Shown here: positions 32,201 to 44,632 of the stretch, in pieces | Layout of the letters: each line of letters opens with the position of its first letter | Position numbering within the stretch: position 1 is the first letter of the stretch | Source: Whitmania pigra | Lineage: Eukaryota > Annelida > Clitellata > Hirudinida > Haemopidae | Assembly: GCA_021613335.1 (NCBI GenBank) | Contig: JAJTWR010000365.1 | Span: 2,185,001 to 2,249,000 of the forward strand | Length of the DNA stretch: 64,000 nucleotides | Direction: 5' to 3' | Position numbers and translations under genes: made by a program | Notes under the pieces: model-generated | What the model saw: the letters and a program-made list of their open reading frames with translations, nothing else | Told to the model about the DNA's origin: nothing | Databases searched by the model: none

Positions 32201-34943
32201 ATTGTTTGTTTGAAATAATGGAGACAATATTATGATTTTACATGATACATGGAGTACGTAATGACTTTAACCACTGAAGGTATCACGTTCCGATTCCAAT
32301 CTCTCCAACATCAAGATGCCTTGCATCACCATAGAAACGAACTTTCCAAGGTCACCGACAGATGCTGAACTTCTAAAGGCACGTGATTGGCAGAATGGTG
32401 GATTAGGTATGTCTTTATCATCATCATCAACATTCTCCTTTATCACAAACATCTTCACTATAACTCACCACGGATCCTTTTTTAAGTTTTTTTCTGGTGG
32501 CCTTGGAAAACATGTCTTTGTTTTGTGATATTTTTTGTGGTTTTTAGAATTCCAGTCAGAACGTTTACATAGAAAGAATGTCATGGTAGACCATAAATAA
32601 AACTAAACATTAATTAACTTACCATAATGTATATATATATATATATATATACACTCACATCTTAAAATTGTCTTGTTTGCTTGTTTTTATTAAGAAGTTC
32701 TTTGTTATTTTGATTGTTGACATCTGAAAAATTAACAATGATTTATCAGAATTTAATTTCTTGAAAAGCTGATGGCTTTAAATATGACTAATGTACTTAA
32801 ATATGTAAAATCATAATACAGGTGAGTACTAATGTACTTAAATATGTAAAATCATAATACAGGTGAATCACTCATCAGCTCTGAAGGTCAAGAAGCCAAT
32901 CCAGAACTCTTAATTAGTAAAGCTGTTGATGGTAAGTTTCATTTTAATGATGATGAGGATGGTGATGTTGATGATCATGCTTTCATTTTCACTCTCTGGT
33001 TTCCACTGCATGCAGACCACAACAAAAGTTTAGTGAGCAGGGATGGCAAAGGAGTTCCAAATCTTAATGATGTGCTTCAGATTCACATCAGCCAATGGAA
33101 GGCAAACCATATCCTCACGTGGTTGGAGCAAGATCTGAACATGGGTTACTACAGTCAACAGTGCAGAGAAAATGTCAAAAGTGGGAAGGTAACGTTAATG
33201 CTCATAATTCTTGTAACCGCAATGAAGAATTGGAAGGAATTGAGCGAGTGAGTGATTGAGTGGACATAAATTCAGGTTTTATTAACGATGACCGACCAAG
33301 AATTGGACTCTGCTTTCGGCCTCCAGTCCCCCATCCATCGGAAGAAGTTGAGAATTGCCATAGATCAGCTCAGCAACAAGCAGAGCAGGTAATAAGAGGA
33401 CTAGTAATAATTGGTTGTGTTACTCATTTGAAAGTTTAATTATTATTCCAGGAGGTTTCCACTTGCAGAGAAACTGACAAGTTCTTGGATCACTGGTGAA
33501 TGGCTGCCCAGTTTGGGTCTTCCTCAGTTTGGTCCCGTGTTCGAAGCTCAACTGGTCGACGGTCGGATTTTAGACCACATCACTGCTAAGGAATTGGAGA
33601 AGAATTTCACGATGATTTCAAAGACTCACGTCTCCAGTGTATTAGCAGGCATAGAACTGCTGAGATTATTTGATTTTGACAAAAAGGTTTGCTTTACGTG
33701 CCTCTTTCAATTTCATTATTTCTTTCTTTCATTGATGTCTTTCCACTGAAGAAACTGGAAGATGAGAGAAAAGTCAAAAATAGATGCCTTCTTTGGACAA
33801 ATGCTGATGTAATCCACTGGTTGGAAGATATAGATCTGCAGGTGCTTTAAGCATGAATTTTTATTTTAAATATTCATTGAATCTTGTATTTATGTCTTCA
33901 ATGTTTTCAATCAATTTGACACTAATTGCCTCTGACACTGTTTGACATCAAACTTTAAAAATGTGGTAAATGTGGTTTAAAATTGTGGAGTATGCTTAGT
34001 GACTCTGGTATGGATAATTGTTGTTTTTGCTTTTATATTCAGTCTGCTTGTTATTTTGAATTAACAATTAATTATTCTACAGGAATATGCACAAAATTTG
34101 AATAAATCTGGTATTCATGGGGCCTTATTAGTGTTGGATGAAAAATTTTCTCCTGCTATATTAGCTGCTGAAGTGGGGTTGCCATCTTCCAAGTCTTATC
34201 TGATCAGACATCTCATTCAAGAATATAAGGATATTGTTGATCCTGCAAAGTCAGTGAACTTACCATGAATTTTTTCCTAACTTTATTTATAGCATCATAA
34301 TGTCTGAGCATTTATCAGGTCTGAAGTTTATAGTTCATTTGGGTTGGAAAACAAGACAAGAACTCTTAGTAGGGCCTTGTCTTCATCTTCTAAAGCAAGG
34401 AGAGACGATTTATTTTCTTCTTCCATGAGTTTCAAGGTAGGTTTTAGTTCTTGAATCGATGCATCTGTTGGCTAAGAAGAATATTTCGATTCTCAGGGGT
34501 CCCTCGGTAGGGCTTTCGGCAAAAAAATGAAGAAGGATTTTATTCAAGTCGTTCCAACTTCCGAGCCCCTCAGGATGCCCACCGAGCTGTTAAGTCTCTT
34601 TGACTCTCCGAACAATCGATCCCTTTTGCTTAGCGACGGCAACTCAATTATATCCAACCCTTGCAGTACCTCAGCCAGTGCCTTTTCTTCCTTGCAGAGC
34701 CTCCCAATCAGCACCATGCCTAACATCCTAACCAAAACGGACGTGACTGCCACCGTTCCGTCGACTTTATCCACCGTAATAACTCTCGACGAGACAAACG
34801 ACCTCGGCGAAAACCGAGCGCCCGTCAGGTCCGAATCCTCAAAGTCCCAAAAATCAAAAACGCCAAAGAGCAACAAATCTCATCATTTCAGTTTGAGAGC
34901 ATTTTCGACGAATTCGAGGCGCAAGAGCAACGGTGTGAAGTGA
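29298..34943 (+). CDS. Liprin-beta (PPFIBP-type) scaffold protein
   Basis: Coiled-coil/SAM adaptor that in other animals partners liprin-alpha at adhesion and synaptic sites. Thirteen exons, 955 residues, all phases consistent: 29298-30060, 31172-31423, 31538-31698, 31939-32091, 32280-32406, 32863-32931, 33016-33188, 33276-33388, 33452-33686, 33752-33841, 34083-34249, 34319-34436 and 34497-34943. Residues 1-250 are acidic and Ser-rich, unlike vertebrate N-termini. Residues 255-440 are heptad-like coiled coil. Three SAM domains follow: WKANHILTWLEQDLNMGYY (about 530-605), WLPSLGLPQFGPVFEAQLVD (about 612-680) and WTNADVIHWLEDIDLQEYA (about 694-765). The tail is Ser/Thr-rich with basic patches. 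An in-frame upstream GTG at 29268 is not used because ATG 29298 is the first AUG in this frame. An upstream coding exon cannot be excluded. Confidence 0.93.
32630..32652. repeat. (AT)n dinucleotide repeat
   Basis: Eleven consecutive AT dinucleotides in a liprin-beta intron. Confidence 0.9.
32787..32868 (+). repeat. 41-bp tandem duplication carrying a splice acceptor
   Basis: Two adjacent, almost identical 41-base copies (32787-32827 and 32828-32868), each ending in aatacag|gtga. Only the second acceptor, at 32863, keeps the liprin-beta frame open. Use of the first would hit TAA within three codons. Confidence 0.9.
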
Positions 34944-35305
34944 TTGTTTTGAAACTGCTTTTTGAATCTTTTTTGTTTAACTTCCTGCTTCGTCAAATAC
35001 TTTGAATTATTCCTAAGCTCTTGCACTCTTGCATCATGATGTCACTTGGCTACATCTGATCTTGTCAGCTAGGATATCTTCAATTTACTTGATGTTATAT
35101 TTTATATTTCGATGTTTGCTGCCAAAGAATAATGAACATCGTATCTGCTTCGTGTATTTGCAGTGTTTTCAATGTTTTATTTGTGGCAAATAAGTGCATT
35201 TTGTAACCAAATTTTGTAAATCAAATTATGGTTTGAAAAGTTGCCAATTGATTTTGCAGTTCATGAGCTGAGTTGATCACGTTTCGATTGATGCTTTTTT
35301 TTTAA

Positions 35306-35311
35306 AATAAA
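35306..35311 (+). terminator. Polyadenylation signal of liprin-beta
   Basis: AATAAA, 363 bases after the stop codon, in a T-rich context. Confidence 0.5.
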
Positions 35312-35576
35312 ACTCAAACTTACTCCACTTCAACTTGGTTTGTGGAGGTGAATATTCGACTTTGGTTTAGCCAGAAAATCCTGAGCTGTTCCTTTAGTGG
35401 CTTGGTAAATTAATAATATAACACTGCTTGTGATTAATCAATTTATCTTTATCATGCTTTAATTTATTAGTGGACAAGTAAACAAAATATTGAAGGTTAG
35501 CAATTGTTGCCAGTTGATTGTGGGATGAAAACATCCAATGTTGTTCGTTGACAAAGTAAAAGTAACGCCGGAGAAC

Positions 35577-36030
35577 AAATAATAATAATATTTAATTTAT
35601 AAAGCGCCATGTGCATAGCGTCAGAGGCGCCTTGTGTCTTCGCTGTCCCATGAAGTCCCGAAGAAATGGATCTTCAGGTGATGCTTGAAGAGCTTCAGGG
35701 ATGGCTGGGCTCTGACGGTGGGAGGGAGTCTATTCCAGACAGCTGGAGAGACGTACGAGAAGCCTCTGTTTGGAAGGGATAATCTATGTACCGGTTGGTG
35801 AAGTTGAGTGGCTGACGATGAACGAAGACCAGGTGTTTGGCGGCGATCTAATAGGTGATGGAGATAAGGTGGAGTGGATGTTGCTAGAGTGTGATATGTC
35901 ATGAGGGCAATTTTGAAGGTGATACTATGGATCGGCAGCCAGTGCAATTTCTTCAGACAGTCCGTGCTATTGAGGGTAGGGTTGAGGAGAACAAGCTTGG
36001 CAAGCTTGTTTTGGACGCGTTGCAAGGATT
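35577..36030 (-). mobile_element. 5'-truncated non-LTR retrotransposon (LINE) fragment
   Basis: The minus strand carries a 134-residue frame (35621-36025) matching the very C-terminus of CR1/L2/Rex-type reverse transcriptase ORF2. Characteristic pieces are LKKLHWLPIHSITFKIALMT, AVWNRLPPTVR and LKLFKHHLKIHFF. The element ends just past the stop with the typical aggcgctttataaat followed by an ATT microsatellite tail. The polymerase core is missing, so it is dead. The open frame suggests a fairly recent insertion. It lies between liprin-beta and proline dehydrogenase. Confidence 0.9.
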
Positions 36031-36797
36031 GAATTTAATAATTTTATAATATTCAGAAAGGTCATTATCTCCCCTTTCGAAATATGTATCATTTATATAA
36101 TTTCTATGTTTACGAGACTCAAATTTTGCGAAAAAACCGGACCCCCTCACCACTGCCGACCGCTGCTAGAGTAATCGGAGCAACTGTTCTTTGATTGACT
36201 GGGTATGGTTTAAAGTTTTTGACCAGGTGGCATAGTTTCTTTAGCATTGCAGAGGATTCACCAGTCACACTGCTTAGCATATGTTATCACATATCTTAGC
36301 ATATGTTAATGTTGTGACCAAAACACTGGCGTATACCTTGCAATATGTTGAAAAACTTAACACTTGTGCAGCCAATGGCCGCCGACGGAAATTTTGGGTC
36401 CTTAAACATTTCGGCCTTGGCTATTTATCACGACATAAATAGAAAATAAATTCGGCGGTTTGAAGACATTTCTGAGAATTTAAAGTTCAATGTTCACGAA
36501 TATTCAGTAATATTAATTATCGCTAGTTTAAAAGCTGACAAATACTGATAAATTCACAAGCAACATTATTGCGGTAAAACCGTTCGAGACGGACGCACAC
36601 ATTTGAATGAGATGCTCAGACAAAATAAAGCTCAAGGTTCATCAAAGATAGGAGGCGTAACCCGAAAAAAAAATGCTATTTGCAGTTCAGCAAGAACTTA
36701 TGGCAAGTAAAACCGTCCTATCTTTGATGAACCTTGAATCCGATCGACTTAATCCTCGATCAATTTATATTGGAATCTTCATCTGCCAACATATTTC
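36031..36797. other. Upstream region of proline dehydrogenase
   Basis: AT-rich DNA with a short direct repeat cttagcatatgtta (about 36269 and 36295) and the inverted repeat at 36633-36736. It should contain the proline dehydrogenase promoter. No TATA box was recognised. Confidence 0.45.
36633..36736. repeat. Perfect 21-bp inverted repeat with 62-base loop
   Basis: The arm at 36633-36653 (caaggttcatcaaagatagg + a) is the exact reverse complement of 36716-36736. The arms end 61 bases before the proline dehydrogenase ATG. It could fold as a hairpin in a 5' leader or be a trace of a small transposon. Confidence 0.93.
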
Positions 36798-39742
36798 ATG
36801 CTTCAAAAGATATTGATAAAAGAGTTGCGTTCCTCGCTGCAAAATGGGAAGAGAAAAATGATTGCAGGACTTCAGTTCAATTGGAGACATATAAGTCAAT
36901 CCGACTCTTCAAAGTCTCGTCTTGTTGAGACCAAGGACTTCATGAACACCAGAATGATATACAAAGATCGACCAAATAAAGAACTCATCAGATCTCTTGT
37001 AGTTTTTCATATGTGTTCCTCCGACTTCCTCGTTAACAAACAAGCAATGGTATGCCTCTAACTGAATTATTTGTCTTAAATGTCAACACTAACCATTTAT
37101 TTGAAGCTGCTGAAACTAACGAGACGTTTATTTGGAAAGAAAATATTTGAATCACTTATGGAAGCAACGATTTTTGGCCAGTTCATGGTTCTGGAGGATG
37201 AAGATGAAATATTAAAACACCTTCGAAAGCAAGTCAACCACGGCATTCTCCCCATGCTCACCTATTCGGCAGCTGAGTTTCACGGGTCATCGCAGCTCTA
37301 AAAATTTAGATATCTTATAATAAAATTAATAATTTTAAAATGTGCAATCAGAATAAAATGTATCAGTATCATTACGTAGCATTTAATGATTGCAGTGCTT
37401 CCTTGGAGAATTCACCTAAACAAAAAATGAACGAATGGATCGATAAAAATTTTCTGAATGTCCTAAAGAGCTTGAACATTGCCTCTAAATGCTACGGTTG
37501 GATTTTCTTGAACTTTTGTTGGGCACTGAATAAATGTCTTGCTTTCATTCGACAAATTCGATTTTTAAAGATTTTTCAGCCTTACAGCCTGTTGTTCCCA
37601 CGAAAATAACATTTTTAACGAACTTCTCTGTCTTGGTTAGTTGGTATTTTCTTTGACATTTTTATGAATCACTTATTTGTAGATAATTTTCCTCTCCAGA
37701 AAAAGTTTAATGATATTATCAAAGAACAACTGAATTTCATTTCGAGGGGTGGACCGGAAGTCAATCAGTGGCTTCCGGAAAAAACCGCTGAAAAGTTGTA
37801 AAACTATCACAAAAGTTTTTAGTGCGTCGCTAAATGGTCCGAATTCTGTTTCAGGGACCTTTCGTGCATTCTGTTCAGTGCAAATTTCCACTTGGATTTT
37901 AATAAATTCCTCTCGAAAGTTTTTACTTATTTCAATTCGAATAATTACTTGTATCGTTGTGATGAAAAGATATTCACATTTCATGTTGAATGTAAACCGT
38001 GACAAGTATTAACATAAGACGTTATTTAATAAATTATAACATTAAAGTCCTTAATGTTCAGACGCTTGACAGTGGAAAGAATCTGAGATTGCTCAACGAA
38101 GTTGAATTTCGTGAACTTGAAGCGCTCATTAACAGATTGGAAAAATTGAGTCAGGTAAAATGTATACATTAATTTAATAAATACATCAAGGCAGGCTCAT
38201 TTTCTGATGCAATATTTTTTAACTAGACAAAATCATTCACCAAACAGCGCATACTTTCAAGCAACTTTATTAGGCCGATTGGCCACTTTCAACTTCTATT
38301 ATCGTCACGAATTTAATTTGGAAGCTAACTTAAAAATATTAATAGTGAAATAATTAATATGTAATTTGTTGCCAGGTAGCTCTAGAAACGAACATCACAC
38401 TTAATTTCGACGCAGAACAAACCTACCTGCAGACTGCTATAGACACCCTAGTACTTGATGTCCAAAGAAAATTCAATAAGAAGAAACCAGTCGTACTAAA
38501 TACTTACCAATGCTACCTCAAAGTTTGAACTTAAAATTTTTTATGGGTCACTTTTATGTCTAAAAAGATAATTACATGGTAAATTGGTTCTTCAAGTGAA
38601 AGACTAAGTCGTTCAGCAATGACTATTTCATAAGTTTACATTTTCGGATAAATGTATTTTTTTTATAAAATATATTGATACACAATTGCTTAGCGAAATT
38701 GTACTTAGTTTACTAGATACTTTGGAAATATGAGTTTAAGGTGATAAAACAGGCGACAGGTGAGACTATTGCAAGACATTTGCAAATAGCATCAAAAGAA
38801 AGATTCTGTTTCGGCGGCAAGATTGTCAGAGGCGCTTACATGAACGAGGTACATTGTAACCTACTTTAAACTCCCAGGCTGAATAATAGTTACACTCTAA
38901 TGTTTAATTATTCACAAAAAGGAAAGAAAGCTTGCCAAGGAAGAAAGGCGAGCAGATCCCATCAATGATAATTTTGAGGCCACAACGCGAATGTACGAAA
39001 GAGCGACTGAACTTTTGTTGAATGAAATCAAACAGAAACCTGAATTTCCTCTAAGATTAATTTTTGCAACTCACAACCAGGACAGTATTATCGACATATT
39101 AACAAGGTGGGATGAACTATTAATGAAATTAATTAATATCTAGAATGTTTAATTATTGGGATTTGTAAAAGAATGGAAGAGAAAGGGATTGAAGCAATGA
39201 AGCATGGAATTTCTTTTGCACAACTAATTGGCATGAGAGATTACATAACATATACCCTTGGTATGTTGAGTAATTTATTAATTGAAATGTTTCTGAATGA
39301 TGTCCAATAAGCCGGGCTGATTTTGAGTGGCCCTCGAATTATTTTTGCACTTAGCGTAAGAAATATGCAGAAAAATTTGATGAAGTAGAAGTTAACAAAT
39401 CCCATTTATAATAAACTTACTAACATGTTTAATAAAAGCATAAAATAATATAAATTGTATGAAACCCATGGAAACTAAAATGTTAGGTAGCACCGACATG
39501 CATTATTTTTTATTTTTTACATGTGTTAATTTATTCCTTTTTGCTTAGGATCTAAGGGCATTCCAGTATCAAAGTTGGTTCACTACTCCAATCCCACAGA
39601 TGGATTGGCTTATCTCTCCAGAAGATTACATGAAAACAGGAGCGGTATTCAAAATCTGGAAATCGAAAAGAAGTTGCCATGGGTGGAACTGAAGAGAAGG
39701 ATGTTTCATCGGTTCAAAAAAACAACTCCCGAATTCGACTAA
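36798..39742 (+). CDS. Proline dehydrogenase (FAD-dependent), divergent
   Basis: Mitochondrial flavoenzyme family that oxidises proline (or hydroxyproline) to the pyrroline carboxylate. Twelve exons, 550 residues, all joins in phase: 36798-37049, 37107-37285, 37396-37496, 37580-37635, 37700-37797, 37855-37991, 38048-38154, 38376-38522, 38741-38848, 38922-39106, 39172-39260 and 39549-39742. Family signatures are FDAEQTYLQTAIDTL, LNTYQCYLK, FGGKIVRGAYMNE, FATHNQDS, FAQLIGMRDYITYTLG and YLSRRLHENRSG. The usual KYVPYGP block before the last motif reads KLVHYSNP, and the central part (37700-37991) is poorly conserved. Ortholog versus hydroxyproline-dehydrogenase paralog is unresolved. Exons 5 to 7 rest mainly on phase and splice sites. 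The donor at 37285 is weak. Confidence 0.85.
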
Positions 39743-39866
39743 GAAGATTCACAAATATCTAAAACTATTTAATCCTTCTGGAATGTTATAAATGTTTGAT
39801 GTAAGAGATTTTCTCATATATCATAGCCCTTCAAAGTTTCTCGCGAAGTCAACGACAAACAGAAAA

Positions 39867-39872
39867 AATAAA
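39867..39872 (+). terminator. Polyadenylation signal of proline dehydrogenase
   Basis: AATAAA, 125 bases past the stop codon. Confidence 0.55.
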
Positions 39873-40341
39873 ATATGCTTCAATGAATATGGATCTTAAT
39901 ATTTTATGATGTTAATACCACTTTTTCTGTGAGATTGCCACCATCAAATAACGTATGGTTTTTGTGAAAATCTTAAAAGACACCAACTCTAGTGACGCCG
40001 CTAAACTGGAGTTTTTTGAGCCTATAATGCTCTCTCCAAACGCAATTATCTCGATTATGTCGTTGCCTCCATTTCTTGTTTAATAATTTGTTCTTTCATG
40101 TTCTTAGTTTTAATAAATATAAATTTTGAAATAAATTCTTGTATTAAAATAACTTAGATCACAATCTTTAAACTATCGTTAAAAATAATTTTAAAACAAA
40201 TCAAAAATTTTAAATTTAAAATTGCGACTAATTTATAATATCAAACTATTTTCAATATTAAAAATATTTTAAATCGAGTTTCAAGTATTCGCTTACGCAA
40301 GCTGTTTACAAACGCAGTTGCCCTCCGTAATAAAGACCATA

Positions 40342-41058
40342 ATGGCCGTGGATGAGGTCGATAATGATAAACTGGAACAAATGAAAGCAGTTTGGAATAC
40401 TGAGATGCAAGTCAGCTTGTTTCATGCCATGCACGATCATAAACCTGTTGGTAAGGTCCGCAGAGTATTATGAATGAGCATTAGAGGCATTTCTACTGTG
40501 AATTTCTCAAGTCTGGAATTATTTGTTTGGCAGGTATAAGCAGGTTTTTTCAAATGGCTTTCATTCGAGAAAAGATCAATAGTTCAAATAATAGAAAGTT
40601 GAGTGGCAAAGAGATATGGGAATACCTTGGAACATTGTATGATATTAATGCCCTTGTAAGTATATTTGATGTTTAGGTAGGTGATTTCATTAAGTGCACT
40701 AAATTACTAACAAATCTTTATATCATAGAATGACTCAGAAAGACTGCATGTACTTGATAAGGAAGTTGATTTTGAGTTGCCTTCTGATTTAATGGGATTT
40801 AAGGAACTTATGGCTGCTGATTATCCTAGGATAAATATAAGCAGTTCTTGTCGAATTTCAACATCATCTTCTTCTTCATCACTTTGTGAGAAAGCGGCTG
40901 AAACACCCGAAAAAAAGGACATTGAACAAAAGCAAGATGCCGTTCAAGTTGAAGATGCCGCAAAATCAGAGCAAAGAAAGAGAACAAGGCATGGCAACCA
41001 ATCTGGAGGAGCAGATTCTGGAACTCCCCTGAGTAGCAAAAGAAGCAGGAGACTTTAG
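40342..41058 (+). CDS. MRGBP/EAF7-like subunit of the NuA4 (TIP60) acetyltransferase complex
   Basis: Nuclear protein of 186 residues in three exons in phase: 40342-40450, 40534-40655 and 40729-41058. The N-terminal half matches MRG15-binding protein in order: VSLFHAMHDHKPVGISRFFQ, MAFIREKI and IWEYLGTLYDINAL, followed by the short acidic FELP segment. The C-terminal half is Ser/Lys/Arg-rich and ends KRSRRL, as in the human protein with its basic tail. Length is close to human (204). In other animals this subunit links MRG proteins to histone H4/H2A acetylation. The gene follows proline dehydrogenase on the same strand by 600 bases. Confidence 0.93.
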
Positions 41059-41167
41059 TTGATCAAACTGTCGCATTTAATGAATATTTCATTAACTTGA
41101 GAATTCTTTGCCCTTCATGCAGCATGTTGATTATGTCCTCATTTTATTTGAACTTGTTTGGCCAAAT

Positions 41168-41173
41168 AATAAA
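41168..41173 (+). terminator. Polyadenylation signal of MRGBP-like gene
   Basis: AATAAA, 110 bases past the stop codon. Confidence 0.55.
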
Positions 41174-44100
41174 AAGCCTTGTACAATTCAAATAAGGTAT
41201 GCATTTTGTGATGGCTTGAAAATTTAGTCATGTAGGATTGTGTGGGGTTACATTGATGCTTCATAAGTGTGATGGACTGGGAAGCAGAAATCTTTAATAG
41301 ATAGGTTTATTATATTATCTCAGCCAAGGCACCAAGATGAAAACATTTCCTGTGCCAACTTTTTATTATTCAATTACTATCGTCTTCGACTTTAAAATGA
41401 TGAGGCATAAGATTTAGGTGGCCGTTGGGATACGCTTATACAAAATAAAATTTTGTAAGTTTAACCGAGTCTCTGAGCAAATTGCTTGACTTCTTAGCCA
41501 TGGTCTTATATCATTGAATTAGTCATTGGAGAAAGATCGCTTAATATGTACTATAATATATTTCTAAATCCTTACAACTCATAAATAATATTTGATCCTA
41601 AATCCTAATATAGCTCTAGTAAATAGTAACGCTATATCATTATTTATCACATAATATAAGTTTCAATTATTAAACTAAATGTTTAAGCATCGTTAGTGTA
41701 AATTTTATCGTTGTTCGCTAATCCACCAGTACTACAATTTATTGTTGAAATGTTTTATCACTTTAAAAAAATTGCATTCTAATTCAACCAATTTTAACAT
41801 TATTACAACTATTAGGATTATTACTATTAATTTGGTTCTTGTCAAATCAATCGAGGTAGCCCATCTCTGTTGAATACCTGAATACTTGGGTCAAAGGTTG
41901 TCACCTGGGCAATCGTTACAAATAGTTGTACTTTCGCCTCGTTGCAAAAGTCTCTTAACACGCCGTTAAATTATTTTGTAACTGGAAAACTGGAATTATT
42001 TTGCTTTTGCTGCAAAAGATGCGTTCAAGACGTGCCGGATGAAGTAGGTCAGTTGATGTAATTAATACGTTTATTCGCAAACCACAACAAAATATGTTAT
42101 TAATAACTTGTAAATACTTATCCTTACAATAAATGTTAAGCTGAATAACTTTATTAATCCATAAACCATGTGACAGACTCCAAAACAAAGACCCAGCCTC
42201 ATTGCCCAATTAAAGATTTAAGACCGAATCAAACGACTTCCACTGTTCCATATATATTGGTTGAAAAATTTAAAATAAGAGTTCTGATTAAATATTTAAA
42301 CAAAATTAAATTGAACCTTTCAGACAACTGTATATAACAACAAGCAAATCACATACTTTCCTTCAAAAGTTTTAGGTAAGTCTTTTGTAAGAAGGAAATG
42401 ATCTTGTTGAAAACATTTTGTATGGCACTAAAACAGGTGTTGCTTCATCATATTGCAATACTGGCTTTGAATTGAATGAAGGTCTGAATTCACCCTGCAG
42501 CTCTAAAAGTGAAACTGTTTCCACTCACAGAAGCCATGACAGGATCTCCAGCCCTAAGCCCAATCTATACCATCTCAGTAGGGAAATGGTAAATGATTTT
42601 CTACTTAGGAAATCAACAGCAAATTTATTTTTAAGTTACACATCATCTAACAACTACAGGTAAACTCTGGGCATTACCAAAGAAGTTACCAAATTGATAA
42701 AAGTGTTGTATCAGCAATTGCCATGCACCAAAGTGCAGGTAGTGGCATATGGAGAAGCAAATCCATTGAGGAATCTACCCAAAATATTAGTATTATTCTG
42801 GATGAAAGGACCCCGTTGTAGCAAATCATATTTTGAGGTATAATAAACATTTAAATGTGACTTTTCTGAGATGAATTAATTGTTTTATAGCTAACAGTAG
42901 TACACAAATTAATAATTCAACTTATCAGTTGAAGAATACAAGAAAAATTATTTACTGATCCTTAAAGCATGAGTAATTAATGAATTCCAACAAATTTGTA
43001 AGTCAATTTCGAACACAACTCAATATTGAACCTTAATGCATAACTGACATAGGCCTATGCCTGCTAAGCCAGTGGGATTAACAATGTAATACTCGAATGA
43101 ATGAATTCACTGGCAAGATGTAGAATGATTTAAAAAGTAAAAGTTTAGACAGCTTAAAGAATTTGTAATTTTAAATAATCCTGGATTGGCAGAGTAAGTA
43201 TTTAAAAATAAATACACAATGAGAAGTCAAACACCCTAGATCTGCAGTCTGATTACAGTGACGTTGTGAGAGAAGAGAAATAACTTATAAGGTTCAAGAA
43301 TGTTAGTAACACAATAACGGTTCCAACCAGTTAATTGAAATTAAACAACACTCTTGCATCACTGAAAAGCCAATCGCTGATTTGTTTGGAAACAGGAGTT
43401 AAAAGATCAACAAATAACACACTTTGGGGGTGACCCCTAGTGTGTTTTGTTAGGCTTAAAGTTTCTTAATATTCTGAAAAGTAGATCGCAAAGGGCTGAA
43501 ATTGCCTGACAATTTCTTTCGAAAGTTGAAATTTAAAATCCCTCTCTTAAATCATGTTGCAACTCAGAAGTGTTAATATCAAATCACTAAAATTCATTAT
43601 TCATTTATTACATATTGTTAAAACAATAAGTTATCTTGATATATCATAAGTGGAGATCCGTGAAAGCATAATATCAACTGGAATTGCATTTTTTGTGGAA
43701 TATGAGCTATTGTAGAATTAAATTCTAGCTATGGCATTGAATATCAATACTATGTGAGCTTCAAACATGCAGCGTTATATAAGCCAAAATAAATAAAATT
43801 TTGCATCGCAAGCAATCAAACTTAGGCCTTGTAACAGTCGAAATGTATATCCGCAACGTCGTCGTTAAGTGAACCAGTCATACCTCGGCAACTCAAGTAA
43901 TGTCATCACCAGGAACCAAAATAAACATCGACTAATACTGGCCAAGATCCAGAAAATAGCTAAGGTGCACCTAGGTCAACTATGAGCAATAGAAACAATG
44001 AGGCCAGTTATGAAAGGATCAATGGAACCTGATTGAAGAAAAAAGAATTGTTGAATTCAACAACTCATTCGACGCTTTACAAGGCACGTCGCTCGAGGGC

Positions 44101-44632
44101 TAAGAAGGAAATGAAGAAACAATAAACCATGATTCAAGAGTGTAATAAACATGATTCAAGATCAACAACCAAAAGCAAAGCAACAAGAGGAACATGCAAC
44201 AATTTGTTGTACAATATGAGAATGTCATTATGCAAGACAATATGTGAAGAAAGAAGCCTGCGGAGGACAACTGAATCCAACAACACGAAGATGCACTAAA
44301 GAAACAACGAATGGCAATAGTTTTCGTTAAACACAAACAACAAAAGCGACACCTGCACAACTTCCTTAAAATACAAAATGCAGAAATTCTTGGTCAGAAA
44401 TTAACTCAACGTAACAAAACAAACATCTGTGGTATAAATTCACATTTTGCATTGATTTTGCAGGATGGCATCAACTGAAGGGTTTGATTTAGAAAGCCAT
44501 GCTATGGATGGTATAAATAAATATTATTCCACATGAACTTTGATATAAGTCCTAAATATAAACAAACACATAGTGAGCAGCTGGACATGTCATCAGCATT
44601 AATCCATTGGCAGTCTCCCCAGAAACTGTCTA
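41174..44632. other. Long intergenic stretch
   Basis: AT-rich. Apart from the candidate exons at 42437-42821, nothing coding is convincing. The segment 43850-44400 has unusually A-rich, AAC/CAA-rich plus-strand composition with short broken frames, possibly old coding or mobile DNA. No similarity was recognised. Confidence 0.45.
42437..42821 (+). CDS. Candidate 3' exons of an unidentified plus-strand gene
   Basis: Two segments, 42437-42588 and 42660-42821, are joined by a GT..AG intron in which phase 0 is kept, and end at TAG. Together they encode about 104 residues, Ser-rich, without repeats. They include SSPKPNLYHLSREM and then VNSGHYQRSYQIDKSVVSAI. The first segment enters in phase 1, so at least one upstream exon is needed, and none was found. 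No family is recognised. It could be a real small gene, a gene remnant or chance. Confidence 0.35.

Noticed and set aside
37673..38005. Minus-strand frame of 110 residues
   Set aside because: It is the complement of proline dehydrogenase exons 5 and 6, whose plus-strand phases all agree.
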